From: Myxococcales bacterium
Lineage (GTDB): Bacteria; Myxococcota_A; SURF-8
Length of the DNA: 47,729 bases
Assembly (NCBI GenBank): GCA_003598065.1
Contig: QZKR01000168.1
Span: 1 to 47,729 of the forward strand
Reading direction: 5' to 3'
This document shows positions 1 through 8,616 of this stretch, one piece after another. Position numbers and translations under genes: made by a program. Position 1 is the first letter of the stretch, and every line of letters begins with the position of its first letter. The notes beneath the pieces are model-generated. The model did no database searches and had not been told where the DNA came from. It was given only the letters and a program-made list of their open reading frames with translations.

Positions 1-41
1 CATGATCCCTTTTAACAAGCAAAGCGCCGAAGAAACCGACC

Positions 42-869
42 GTGGCGCTATGGGGTTATCTTTTCGATCGTTACGAGCACGACTGTCTGGCCGACCTCGC
101 CGAACTCGATCGGCTGGCCCGCGAGGCGCTGGGCGTCTCCCTCGGTCTCGTCGCGCTGTCCGGCCGTCCCTATGCCGAACTGGTCGGTGCGCCGCGTCCG
201 GCGGCGGCGGTCGTGTTGCCTTACGCCGACTCCAGCCGCGCCGCGCTGATCGAAGTGTTGGGCGAGGGGCGCGTCGCCTCGGCCCCGCTGCCGATCGGCG
301 TTATCGGCACGAGCCTGTGGCTGAATTCGCTGGCGGCCGCGCTCGGGAAAGATCCGCGTCCGCTGGACGCTTTTCTGGCGCGGGAGCGTCAACTTTTGCC
401 CTCGCTGCAACGCGCGCGGGGGAAGCTTGCTCCCCAACTCGCGGCCGCCGTCGCCGCCGATGCGCCGCTGGCCGCCGCGCTCGTCGGCGTGCTCGCCGAG
501 CTGGGCGTCGCCGCGCCGCTTGTTTTCACCCTCGACCGCACGCTCGGCGGCGCGAAGCGCGTCGCCGCCGACCTCGATGCGCTGCGCGAAGCCGGCGGGC
601 CGGCCGTCCCCGCGCCGGCGATCGTCGAGCGGCCGAGCGCCGAGCGCTTCGCCGCCGCCTTCGCCGATTTTTCCCGCGCCGCGCCGACGCCGCTTTTGCT
701 CGCGCCGACGACGCTCGCCAACCTCGCGGACCGCTCCCGCGTCGCGACCGTCGAGGTTTCCTTTCCGCGCTGCCGCGACCATGCGCTTGCGCCGCAGCCG
801 CTGTGCGGCTTCGCCGGCCTCGCCGTGCTCGCCGGGCGCATCGTCAACGCCGTCGGCCGGGTTACCTGA
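42..869 (+). CDS. Nitrogenase component 1-like protein, C-terminal part (5' end unresolved)
   Basis: The 275 residues resemble the second half of nitrogenase component-1-type proteins (NifD/NifK/BchN/BchB fold). The opening segment, WGYLFDRYEHDCLADLAEL, looks like the GY-x-x-DR-x-E linker that begins the second Rossmann-like domain. The tail (SFPRCRDH...GFAGLAVLAGRIVNA) matches the usual 'FP-x-x-DR...Y-x-G-x-x-x-L' ending. The N-terminal half, which carries the cluster-ligating cysteines in full-length members (usually above 400 residues), is missing. The frame can start at GTG 42, but no convincing ribosome site precedes it. An in-frame TGA lies at 3-5, while sensible residues (KAPKKPTVALWGY) appear to continue upstream of 42. 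The gene may therefore be frameshifted near the left edge, truncated, or genuinely short. Family call is fairly sure; start and integrity are not. Confidence 0.62.
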   Translation: MALWGYLFDRYEHDCLADLAELDRLAREALGVSLGLVALSGRPYAELVGAPRPAAAVVLPYADSSRAALIEVLGEGRVASAPLPIGVIGTSLWLNSLAAALGKDPRPLDAFLARERQLLPSLQRARGKLAPQLAAAVAADAPLAAALVGVLAELGVAAPLVFTLDRTLGGAKRVAADLDALREAGGPAVPAPAIVERPSAERFAAAFADFSRAAPTPLLLAPTTLANLADRSRVATVEVSFPRCRDHALAPQPLCGFAGLAVLAGRIVNAVGRVT

Positions 870-980
870 GCCGCCTGCATCGATTTACCATTGCAGCCGC
901 TGGAGAGCTTTGCTAAGCTGCAACCCGCCTGTATGCCTGCGGAATAAGCGATTCGAGATGTACAACGAAAGGAAACATCC

Positions 981-3900
981 ATGAGCGGTCGAGCGGTTGG
1001 GCTGGGAGTGCTGATCGCGATCCTGTTGACGAGTCTGGCGTGGGCCGTTCAGGAACCCGGCAAGCGGGCCGATTTCATCCCCGCGTCGGTCCAATGGCTT
1101 CTGGGACACGACGGTTTGCAGCCGACGGGTGTTGTCGGCCCCGCCCCGAAGGCGTTTCAGGAGCGGCACGGCGCGGCCTGGACGCTGCGGCGCGATTTCG
1201 CCCTGGGCGAACCGTGGCGCTTGTGGGGCAGCGGCATCGCGGTCGATGGCGCGGCGATGACGAACGACGCGGCCGCCGCCCAGGTCGCCGAGCGGTTTTG
1301 GCAAGACCATCCGGAACTGCTGCCGGAACGCTTCGACATGGAACAGTTGCAGCCGTGGTCGAATACGCTGTCGGCCGGCGTGCGTTACGTGAGTTTCCGG
1401 CAGGCGATCGACGGCGTGCCGATTCTGGGCGGCCGGGCGTTCGTCGCCATCAAATACGGCCGGCTCGTCATGGCCGGGGCGCGGCTGTTCGAAGCGACGG
1501 CGAACGCCGCCGCCGCGTCGATTGAAACCAAAGCGGCGCGGCGCATCGCCCGGCAAGCGATGGAGGCGCGCGGCCTCAAGGCCAAGGATACGGCGGCCGA
1601 ACTGACTTTCCTGCCGTTTGACGAGAACAAGCGGACGCGCCTCGTTCTGGCCTACGTCGTGGGGCTGGACGCGCGACCGCAAGGCCGCTGGACGGCCTAT
1701 GTCGATGCCGTCAAAGGGACGCTGCTCGCCCTACGCGACGAACGCGTTTTCTTCAACGGCCAGATCGCACTGGCGCTGCACGAGCGCAATCCGGCGGGTC
1801 CGAGCGTTCAGCGGCCGGCGTCGCTCTTACGCTTGACGGCCAACAGCCAGAGTTTGCTGACGGACGCCGTCGGCGGCTTCAGCGTTTCGGGAAGCTCGGC
1901 CGATCTGTCGTTGCAGATCCAGGGCGCTTATACGAGCATCGACAACGAAGCCGGCGCGGAATTGACGGCGAGCGCCACGCTGGAGAACAGCGGCGCGTAC
2001 GTCTGGGAATCCGGCGAGGAGTATGGCCAGGCGCAACTGGCCGCCTATCGCTTCGTGGCCGACGTGCGCGAGCACGCCCAAAGTTTTGCCCCCGACCTCG
2101 ACTGGCTGACCGACTCGCTCACCGTCAACGTCAATTATGACGAGACCTGCAACGCCTGGTTCGACGGCGAACTGACCTTCCTGAAGAAAGGCCGCAGCCC
2201 GGGCGGCGGCACCTGCAACAACACGGCGATGCTGGCCGACGTGGTCTACCACGAATTCGGCCACGGCTTCCATTACTACAGCATCGTTCCCGGCGTGGGC
2301 GATTTCGACGAGGCGGTAAGCGAAGGACTCGCCGATTACATGTCTTCCTCGCTCACCGGCGACCGCTACCTGGCCCCCTATTTCATGACCACCGGCGGCG
2401 CGTTGCGCGACATCGAACCGGACAAGGTCTGGCCCGCCGACCAGAACGAAGACCCCCACCTCACGGGCCTGATCGTCGGCGGCGCGCTGTGGGATCTGCG
2501 AAAACTGCTGATTTCCGAACTCGGCGAAACGGAGGGCGCGCGGACGACCGACCTGATTTTCGCCGGCGCGGCGCGCACGACCGATACGGTGCCGTCGCTC
2601 TATGAAGCGGCGCTTCTGGCCGACGACGATGACGGCAATCTGGACAACGGCACGCCCCACGTCTGCGCGATCGATCTGGCGTTCGGCCTGCACGGCCTCG
2701 TCGCCAACGCGGCGGGCGGCCTGAGCATCGTCCATACGCCGCCGGCGCGGCTCGACGCGGGCGCGCCCGTGCGGCTTACGGCGCGCATCGGCGCGGCGCA
2801 CCCGCAATGCGGCGCGACGGAAGCGGGCGACGTGCGGCTCGTCTACAGCACGAACGAGGGCCGGTTGTGGCAGAACAAGCCGATGGCCCTCGAAGCAGCG
2901 GACGAATTCGCCGCCGAGCTTTCCGGGCTGGCCGCCGGGCAGCGGCTGCTTTACCGCATCGAGGTCGGCGCGACGGACGAGGGCGCGCTCATCGTCCGCC
3001 CCGCCAATCTGGCGGAGCCGTATTACATGGTTTACGTCGGCGCGCTGGAGCCGATCGCCTGCGACGACTTCGAAACCCGCGACAACGACTGGACCCACGA
3101 ACTGCTGAGCGGCGAAGACCAGGAAGGCGCGGACGATTGGCAATGGGGCGCGTCGGGCGGGCTCGGCGGCGATCCCGCCCGGGCCTACAGCGGTTCGAAG
3201 GTCTGGGGCAACGATCTCTCCCCCGAGGACAACTGGAACGGCCTCTATCAATCCGAAAAAACGAATACGCTTAAAAGCCCCAGCTACGACTTGAGCGCCT
3301 ACGACCAGGTGCGGCTGCAGTTCCGCCGCTGGCTCAATGTCGAGGACGCGTCGTACGACAAGGCGCGGATTTACGTCAACGATGAACGGGCGTGGGAGAA
3401 CCGGCCCGGCGCGGGCGAGGAACACCACACCGACCGCGAGTGGGTCCTCTTCGACCTCGACATCAGCGAATGGGCGGCCGCGCAGAGCGCCGTGCAGATC
3501 CGCTTCGAAATCGAGAGCGACCAGGGGCTGGAATTCGGCGGCTGGACGATCGACGACTTCTGCCTCTACACCACGACCGACGAACCGCCCGACGGCGACG
3601 TTCCCGACGGAGACGTCCCCGATGGCGACGCGGCCGATGGCGATGTCGAAGACAGCGACGGCGATGCATCCGATGGCGATGTCGAAGACGGCGACAACGA
3701 TGCATCCGATGGCGATGTGGATGGCGATATGGTGGACGGCGACCTGTCGGACGGCGATGACACGCCCTTGCCCGACGGCGATTTTGTGCCGGCCGATGGG
3801 GATATCCCCGACGGCGACGGATCGATCGACGGCGGCGACCTTCCCGACGGTCCGGACGACGGCAGCGACGGCGACGATGGCGCGCCCGGCTCGGGCGGCG

Positions 3901-4004
3901 GCGGATGCCAGACGGCCTCTCCCGCCACGCCTCTGCTGATGCTGGGATTGCTGGTATTGGTCGCTTGGCGGCGGCGCGCTCTGAAAGCCGGCGTAAAAAC
4001 TTAG
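981..4004 (+). CDS. Secreted HEFGH zinc metalloprotease (M36/M4-like) with DGD linker and C-terminal sorting tail
   Basis: Start ATG 981 follows AAGGAAA. Residues 1-22 form a signal peptide ending AWA. Residues about 30-260 resemble an FTP/PepSY-type propeptide of fungalysin and thermolysin precursors. The catalytic region has HEFGH (His424, Glu425, His428) and a downstream SEGLADY (Glu448) as probable third zinc ligand, so it is a gluzincin peptidase. A later region (about residues 690-865) looks like a beta-sandwich of the MAM or immune-inhibitor-A type, with the W-T-I-D-D-F ending. From residue 871 comes a DGD-rich acidic linker, then Gly4-Cys, a hydrophobic helix and Arg3, which resembles MYXO-CTERM or Synerg-CTERM anchors. 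I infer a cell-surface protease that may later be released. Its stop overlaps the convergent aldolase gene by 4 bp. Substrate unknown. Confidence 0.82.
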   Translation: MSGRAVGLGVLIAILLTSLAWAVQEPGKRADFIPASVQWLLGHDGLQPTGVVGPAPKAFQERHGAAWTLRRDFALGEPWRLWGSGIAVDGAAMTNDAAAAQVAERFWQDHPELLPERFDMEQLQPWSNTLSAGVRYVSFRQAIDGVPILGGRAFVAIKYGRLVMAGARLFEATANAAAASIETKAARRIARQAMEARGLKAKDTAAELTFLPFDENKRTRLVLAYVVGLDARPQGRWTAYVDAVKGTLLALRDERVFFNGQIALALHERNPAGPSVQRPASLLRLTANSQSLLTDAVGGFSVSGSSADLSLQIQGAYTSIDNEAGAELTASATLENSGAYVWESGEEYGQAQLAAYRFVADVREHAQSFAPDLDWLTDSLTVNVNYDETCNAWFDGELTFLKKGRSPGGGTCNNTAMLADVVYHEFGHGFHYYSIVPGVGDFDEAVSEGLADYMSSSLTGDRYLAPYFMTTGGALRDIEPDKVWPADQNEDPHLTGLIVGGALWDLRKLLISELGETEGARTTDLIFAGAARTTDTVPSLYEAALLADDDDGNLDNGTPHVCAIDLAFGLHGLVANAAGGLSIVHTPPARLDAGAPVRLTARIGAAHPQCGATEAGDVRLVYSTNEGRLWQNKPMALEAADEFAAELSGLAAGQRLLYRIEVGATDEGALIVRPANLAEPYYMVYVGALEPIACDDFETRDNDWTHELLSGEDQEGADDWQWGASGGLGGDPARAYSGSKVWGNDLSPEDNWNGLYQSEKTNTLKSPSYDLSAYDQVRLQFRRWLNVEDASYDKARIYVNDERAWENRPGAGEEHHTDREWVLFDLDISEWAAAQSAVQIRFEIESDQGLEFGGWTIDDFCLYTTTDEPPDGDVPDGDVPDGDAADGDVEDSDGDASDGDVEDGDNDASDGDVDGDMVDGDLSDGDDTPLPDGDFVPADGDIPDGDGSIDGGDLPDGPDDGSDGDDGAPGSGGGGCQTASPATPLLMLGLLVLVAWRRRALKAGVKT
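3591..3881 (+). repeat. DGD-encoding low-complexity repeat with 36-bp tandem units
   Basis: Within the protease gene, about 97 codons encode mostly Asp-Gly-Asp triplets separated by two or three variable residues. Near 3636-3725 the DNA repeats with a 36-bp period: the string GATGGCGATGTCGAAGAC starts at 3636 and 3672, and a diverged copy starts at 3708. This suggests local expansion by slippage or unequal crossover. The encoded segment is highly acidic, presumably extended, and lies between the last globular domain and the membrane-sorting tail. Similar, shorter DGD stretches occur in four lipoproteins of this window, near 25868-25925, 29811-29934 (minus), 32406-32589 and 44323-44443 (minus). 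Confidence 0.85.
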
Positions 4005-4822
4005 CGGATCTTTTCGTCCAGTCCGAAAGCCTGCGTCAGTTCGGCGAGGCGCGTCTTGCCCAGTCCTTCGGGAACGACGCCCGCCGCAAGGCATTTCAAG
4101 AGCACGGCGGCGGCCTTGTTCGCCACGTCCAGCCGGTCGAAGGCCTCGGCGGGATCGCGGCCGACGGCCAGCGCACCGTGCATTTCCCAGAGCAGGACGG
4201 CGTGGCCGCGTTCGAGCGCGGCGAGGCTGCGTTGCGCCAGCATCTCCGTGCCGGTCAGCGCGTAGGGCACGAGGCCCACGCCGCGCGGCAGAAAGATTTT
4301 CACTTCCGGCAGCATGCCCCACAAGGCGTCATCCAGCGCCGCTTCGTCTTTGTAAGCCGGCAGGTGCGACAGGGCGATCAACTCCGTCGGGTGGGCGTGC
4401 AGAACGGTCCGTTCGGCGCGGGCCGTCTCGCGCAGATGCGCCTGCATCGCCAGATGCGAGGGAAGCTCCGAGGTCGGCCGGAAGCCCGGCGACTCGCCTC
4501 CCCAGAGGCGCGCCCACCGGTCGCCGGCGGCGTCCAGCGAGAGAACGACGCCGTGCGCCTCGGGTTGGCGGGCGAAGTCGCGAAAGCGCCGGCCGGAGCC
4601 GGTGACGAGAAACGAGCGTCCCGCGAGCGAAGGGTAGGCGCGCGGCAGCGGCGTCCAGTCGGCGCCGGCCGACGCGACGCCGCCCACGGCGTCGGTCACA
4701 TCCAGCGACAGATTGCCGCCGCTCGCCTCGGCCCAGCCTTTTTCCCAGAGAAAGGTCGCTACGCGACGCGCTTCGGCGAGGACATCGGTCAATTTCGGGA
4801 AACGCTCCATCTCCAGGCTCAC
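4001..4822 (-). CDS. rhaD: Class II aldolase, RhaD-like (rhamnulose-1-phosphate aldolase family)
   Basis: 273 residues, matching the usual length of about 274 for RhaD. Family members are zinc enzymes that cleave rhamnulose-1-phosphate into DHAP and lactaldehyde. Visible active-site elements are the Glu in TSELPSHL, the zinc pair HAH in TVLHAHPTELIALSHL, and a third His in LLWEMHGALAVGRDPAEAF; all three match the RhaD pattern. I chose GTG 4822 because AAGGAGG sits a few bases upstream. ATG codons at 4897 and 4855 are in frame but have weaker sites. It converges on the protease gene with a 4-bp stop overlap. No rhamnose kinase or isomerase is nearby, so the physiological substrate is uncertain and another aldose phosphate is possible. 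Confidence 0.75.
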   Translation of the reverse strand: MSLEMERFPKLTDVLAEARRVATFLWEKGWAEASGGNLSLDVTDAVGGVASAGADWTPLPRAYPSLAGRSFLVTGSGRRFRDFARQPEAHGVVLSLDAAGDRWARLWGGESPGFRPTSELPSHLAMQAHLRETARAERTVLHAHPTELIALSHLPAYKDEAALDDALWGMLPEVKIFLPRGVGLVPYALTGTEMLAQRSLAALERGHAVLLWEMHGALAVGRDPAEAFDRLDVANKAAAVLLKCLAAGVVPEGLGKTRLAELTQAFGLDEKIR

Positions 4823-5056
4823 GACGCCCTCCTTGGGAAAAATGTTCGGTTCCATTTGGACTCTAGGGCCGCTCTCAGGCGAATGCAAGCGAGACATGGT
4901 TTTTGACGAATGATCGGCTCGGAAACGGCGAGCCTCATTTTACAGTCGGGTCAATGGGCTGTTTTGATTGTTGCTTTTTGGCGAAGCTTCGACTATCGTC
5001 GCCGCGACTGAACAGGGGTGTCAGCGAGTCGATTGCGAAATAGCAAGGTGGAAACG

Positions 5057-6052
5057 ATGACCGTGATCGTAACGGGCGCGGCGGGGCATGTGGGCAACAG
5101 CTTGGTGCGGCTTCTGTTGGAACGGGGGGAATCCGTCCGCGCCATGGTGCACCAGGATCGCCGGGCGCTTGACGAGTTGGACGTGGAGTGCGTGTCGGCC
5201 GATGTTACCGACGTCGAGTCGCTGAAAGCGGCCTTCGTCGGTTGCGACATCGTGTATCATGCGGCGGCTTTCATTTCGATCTGGGGTTCGCGCGACGCCG
5301 CGCATCTCAGGAAAGTGAACATCGAGGGGACTGCAAACGTCCTCACCGCCTGCAAGGCCGCCGGGGTGCGTCGCCTGGCGCACGTCAGTTCGATTCACGC
5401 CCTGTCGCCCTACCCGGAAGCGGAAACGATCGACGAGACGCGCGAGGCGTCGCTGTCGGCCAAGTTTCCCCATTACGACCGCAGCAAGGCCGAGTCGGAG
5501 CGGCTGGCGTTCGACGCCGCGAAAGGCGGCCTGGAAGTGGTGGTCATCATCCCCACGGCGGTCATCGGGCCGCACGACTACAAGCCTTCGCTTCAGGGCC
5601 GGATGCTGATGGACTATTACAACCACCGCCTTCCGACGCTGGTGGATGGAGGTTACAACTGGGTGGACGTGCGCGACGTGGCCGAGGGCATGCGCCTGGC
5701 CGCCGAGCGCGGCCGCTCGGGAGAACGCTACATCCTGGGCGGCGTGTGGGCGTCGTTCAGCGATCTGGCGGCGCTGATCAACACCGTTCCCGGCGCGCGC
5801 GCGCCGCGCCTGGTGGCGCCTCATTGGATGGCCTATCTCGGCGTGCCTTTCGCCGCGCTTCAAGGCTGGCTGACCGGCAAACGGCCGCTCTTGACGTCCG
5901 ACGCCGTGAAAGTGGTGCGTCTGCATCGTCACATTTCGACGGCCAAGGCCGAGCGCGAACTCGGCTACGTCCATCGCCCCCTCGCCGAGACGGTCGCCGA
6001 CGCCTATGCGTGGTTCGATAAGCACGGCCTGCTGAACGGAAAGGCCCAATGA
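5057..6052 (+). CDS. Extended short-chain dehydrogenase (3-beta-HSD / DFR / HpnA-like)
   Basis: 331 residues. The N-terminal Rossmann motif TGAAGHVG (residues 6-13) binds NAD(P). The catalytic pair appears as YDRSK, with the serine in HVSSIHA. Overall it resembles extended SDRs of the NAD-dependent epimerase, dihydroflavonol-4-reductase, 3-beta-hydroxysteroid dehydrogenase and hopanoid-associated HpnA type. ATG 5057 is preceded by AAGGTGG; an in-frame earlier start at 5018 lacks such a site. Its stop overlaps the next start (ATGA), so it is co-translated with a steroid 5-alpha-reductase-family enzyme. I infer action on a hydroxyl or ketone of a sterol, hopanoid or other lipid, but family membership alone does not fix the substrate. 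Confidence 0.8.
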   Translation: MTVIVTGAAGHVGNSLVRLLLERGESVRAMVHQDRRALDELDVECVSADVTDVESLKAAFVGCDIVYHAAAFISIWGSRDAAHLRKVNIEGTANVLTACKAAGVRRLAHVSSIHALSPYPEAETIDETREASLSAKFPHYDRSKAESERLAFDAAKGGLEVVVIIPTAVIGPHDYKPSLQGRMLMDYYNHRLPTLVDGGYNWVDVRDVAEGMRLAAERGRSGERYILGGVWASFSDLAALINTVPGARAPRLVAPHWMAYLGVPFAALQGWLTGKRPLLTSDAVKVVRLHRHISTAKAERELGYVHRPLAETVADAYAWFDKHGLLNGKAQ

Positions 6053-6807
6053 CGGAAAGCTCGCTTTACAATTTCGTCCTTATCGCCTGGGTGGCGGCGG
6101 CGGCGTTGACTATTCCTTACCTGCTGTTTGTCGCCGCGCCGTACGGCCGGCACGCGCGCCCCGGCTGGGGGCCGACGATCGACAACCGTCTCGGCTGGAT
6201 TCTCATGGAGCTTCCCTCGCCGCTTCTGGTGACGGCGCTTTTCTTCGTCGGACCGCACAACGGCGGGGCCGCCGCTGTTTTCCTCGGTCTATGGTTGTTT
6301 CATTATCTGCATCGTTCCCTGATCTTTCCGCTGCGCATCCGCTCCGGGAAAAAGGCGATGCCCGCGGCCATCATGGGCAGCGCGATCTTCTTCAATCTGA
6401 TTAATGCCTCCATGCAGGGCCAATGGCTGTTCAACCTCTCGGGGGGATACGCCGCCGCCTGGCTTCTCGACTGGCGATTTCTGGCCGGTGCGGCGATTTT
6501 TTTCGTCGGTTTCGCCATCAATTACCACTCCGACGGAATATTGCGGAACCTCCGCCGCCCCGGCGAATCGGGCTATCGCATCCCCCAAGGCGGATTGTTT
6601 CGCTATGTGACTTGTCCCAATTATCTGGGCGAGGTCATCGAATGGTGCGGTTGGGCGCTGGCCACCTGGTCGCTGGCCGGAGCGGCGTTTGCTTTTTGGA
6701 CGATCGCCAATCTCATTCCCCGCGCCCTGGCCCACCATCGCTGGTATCACAAAAAATTTTCCGACTACCCCGCCGCGCGCAAAGCCGTCATTCCGGGTTT
6801 GCTGTAA
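6049..6807 (+). CDS. 3-oxo-5-alpha-steroid 4-dehydrogenase (steroid 5-alpha-reductase) family membrane protein
   Basis: 252 residues with about six hydrophobic helices. The C-terminal half carries the hallmarks of the SRD5A/PF02544 fold: NYHSDGILRNLRRPGESGYRIPQGGLFRYVTCPNYLGEVIEWCGWALATWS, with the conserved P-x-G-x-F-x-x-V-x-x-P-x-Y-x-x-E string, then AxxHxWYxxKFxDYPxxRKAVIP at the end. Relatives reduce the C4-C5 double bond of 3-oxo-4-ene steroids with NADPH, and a broader set reduces polyprenols or enoyl lipids. The ATG lies inside the stop of the preceding SDR gene (ATGA), so the two products are probably made together. Whether the substrate is a real steroid cannot be read from the sequence. 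Confidence 0.82.
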   Translation: MTESSLYNFVLIAWVAAAALTIPYLLFVAAPYGRHARPGWGPTIDNRLGWILMELPSPLLVTALFFVGPHNGGAAAVFLGLWLFHYLHRSLIFPLRIRSGKKAMPAAIMGSAIFFNLINASMQGQWLFNLSGGYAAAWLLDWRFLAGAAIFFVGFAINYHSDGILRNLRRPGESGYRIPQGGLFRYVTCPNYLGEVIEWCGWALATWSLAGAAFAFWTIANLIPRALAHHRWYHKKFSDYPAARKAVIPGLL

Positions 6808-7092
6808 TCGGCGATTTCCGACGCCTCGTAAAAGCCCTTTAGACACGCGTGTCAGGTAAAAATCCAATTTCCACATTCTGGGAAATGGAAAAGATCGAAA
6901 GATTATGCTAAACTGCTAAACCAAGGGAGCATGGTGATGCGGCGGGACGGGGCGATCATGCAATAAAGGGGTTGCTTCGCTGCGCCGTCGCCGAGGCTAG
7001 CGCTCAAGAGAATACGCAGCCGGAGAAAGGTCGGGCGAGGCGTTGCGGTTGTGAATCTCGTCCTGCCGTGCAACATCACAACGAGGTGAGCG
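6808..7092. other. Intergenic region with small palindromes and a possible 11-codon ORF
   Basis: This 285-bp gap holds a perfect 12-bp palindrome, GACACGCGTGTC (6842-6853), just after the reductase gene. A short inverted repeat (ATTTCC at 6867-6872, GGAAAT at 6881-6886) follows. An 11-codon ORF starts at ATG 6931 with AAGGGAGC in front and ends with TAA at 6964-6966. I could not fit any riboswitch consensus. The GAGGTGAG at about 7082-7089 is the ribosome site of the next gene. Confidence 0.4.
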
Positions 7093-8544
7093 ATGGCCGA
7101 TGCTGAAGGAGCCGAGCGAGCAGGAGCGAACGAAGCGACGCGAAGAAAAGTAGAAACCAGCTTGGCGAAATCGGAAGCGGAAGCTCAGCGTCTGAACGTC
7201 GGCAAAGGGGAGGTCTTGCCTTCCGTGGCGCCGCATCTCGAATCCGTTCACCGCGCCGCCGCCGACAACCGGCCCGAGGACCTGCAGCGGGCTTTTCGCG
7301 AAACCGAGGAAGAAACCGAACGACTCAGAACCGAGAACCGCGCCATCCTCGCCGAGCAGAACCGGCTTCTGGAGGAAGAACGGCTCAAGGTCATCCTGCA
7401 ACTTTCCGGCACCGTCGCCCACGACCTCAACCAGCCGCTTACGGCGATCGTCGGCTATACCGGCCTGCTCAAACTGGAGCAGACGCTCTCGCCGGAAAAC
7501 CAGCATATTCTGGATCAGATCGAGCAGAGCGCTCGGCGCATCAAGGACATTATCGAAAAAATCCAGCGCGCGGCGCTGGTCGATCCCCAGCCCTACAAGG
7601 CCGGCGCGGTCACCGTCCGTTTCACGCGGCTGCACCGCATCCTGCTTTTGGAAGACGAAAGCAAATGGCTGCACAAGTTCGTGCGGCTGCTGGAGCCCTA
7701 TCGGGAATACCTGCATTTCGATTTCGCCTCCACCTGCGACGAGGCCGAGCGGCGGCTGAAGGAGCAGGACTACGATCTGGTCATCGCCGATTATCAGGTC
7801 GGCGACAGCACGTCGCTCGACTTTATCGGCCGGCCGACCTTGCCCATCGATCGTCCGCCGTTCATCATGGTCACCGGCAAGGGAGACGAAAAGCTCGCCG
7901 TTCAGGCCGTGCGCAACGGTTTCTACGATTATCTGCCGAAGGTCGATCTCGACCGCGAGGCGCTGGTGAAGGCGATCTGGTCCACCGTCGAACGCTCCCG
8001 GCTGGAAAAGGAGCTGCAGTCGGCTCGCGCGAGAATCGCCGAGATGGCCACGGCCGACGGTCTCACGGGGCTCCATAATCGTCGTTATCTCATGGAGCGC
8101 TTCGAGGCGGAACTGGCGCGGGTCATCCGTTATGAGCATTCGCTCGGCGTCTGCATGGTCGATGTCGATCATTTCAAGGGCATCAACGATCGCTACGGCC
8201 ACGCCATGGGCGACCGCGTTCTGCAGCATCTCGCCGGCTGCCTCCGCAAGCTGCTGCGCAAAAGCGACATCTGCGGGCGTTACGGGGGCGAGGAGTTTCT
8301 GGTGCTTCTGCCGAACACCGATCTGGCGAACGCCAGGCGTTTCGCCGAGCGGCTTCGCAAAAAAGTCGCCGACGACAAGCTGAGTCTGCCGGGGCTGACC
8401 ATTCCCCTGACCGTCAGCGTCGGCGTGGCGGCCTGGAAAAAAGGCCTGGGCGGCGCGGAGCTGCTTCGCCTGGCGGACGAGGCGCTTTACCGCGCCAAGA
8501 ACGAGGGGCGGGACCGGGTCTGCATCGCGGAGGAGCAAGGCTAG
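7093..8544 (+). CDS. DHp-REC-GGDEF protein (diguanylate cyclase with orphan HisKA domain)
   Basis: 483 residues. Residues about 70-105 form a charged coiled coil. Next is a HisKA/DHp-like segment with the H-box VAHDLNQPLTAIVGY, but no ATP-binding (HATPase_c) domain follows. A receiver domain then begins at about residue 180, with candidate phospho-Asp in YDLVIADYQ and the conserved Lys in FYDYLPK. The C-terminal GGDEF domain has DGLTGLHNRRY, VDVDHFKGIND and an intact RYGGEEF active site. An RKSD motif five residues before GGEEF fits the c-di-GMP inhibitory I-site. The protein should make c-di-GMP under phosphorylation control. It lies 72 bp upstream of a hybrid kinase, a likely partner. Confidence 0.85.
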   Translation: MADAEGAERAGANEATRRKVETSLAKSEAEAQRLNVGKGEVLPSVAPHLESVHRAAADNRPEDLQRAFRETEEETERLRTENRAILAEQNRLLEEERLKVILQLSGTVAHDLNQPLTAIVGYTGLLKLEQTLSPENQHILDQIEQSARRIKDIIEKIQRAALVDPQPYKAGAVTVRFTRLHRILLLEDESKWLHKFVRLLEPYREYLHFDFASTCDEAERRLKEQDYDLVIADYQVGDSTSLDFIGRPTLPIDRPPFIMVTGKGDEKLAVQAVRNGFYDYLPKVDLDREALVKAIWSTVERSRLEKELQSARARIAEMATADGLTGLHNRRYLMERFEAELARVIRYEHSLGVCMVDVDHFKGINDRYGHAMGDRVLQHLAGCLRKLLRKSDICGRYGGEEFLVLLPNTDLANARRFAERLRKKVADDKLSLPGLTIPLTVSVGVAAWKKGLGGAELLRLADEALYRAKNEGRDRVCIAEEQG

Positions 8545-8616
8545 AGAAAAAACGTCGCCGACGGAAGCGGTCTCGCTCTCAAAAGCTTCGATCCCATCCA
8601 GCGGAAAGATTTCCTT

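Noticed and set aside
2..916. Frame-2 reading from the left edge (ATG at 2)
   Set aside because: Past the first dozen codons it is Arg/Ala low-complexity antiparallel to the nitrogenase-like frame. Only its first codons might matter if a frameshift exists.
1827..4322. Long open frame on the minus strand (831 codons)
   Set aside because: It is the mirror of the metalloprotease gene; its composition is Arg/Val/Ala-rich with no motif, as expected from GC-rich antisense frames.
6890..7080. Possible riboswitch or c-di-GMP aptamer ahead of the GGDEF gene
   Set aside because: I could not match conserved bases of GEMM or other common riboswitch classes; only ordinary short hairpins are seen.
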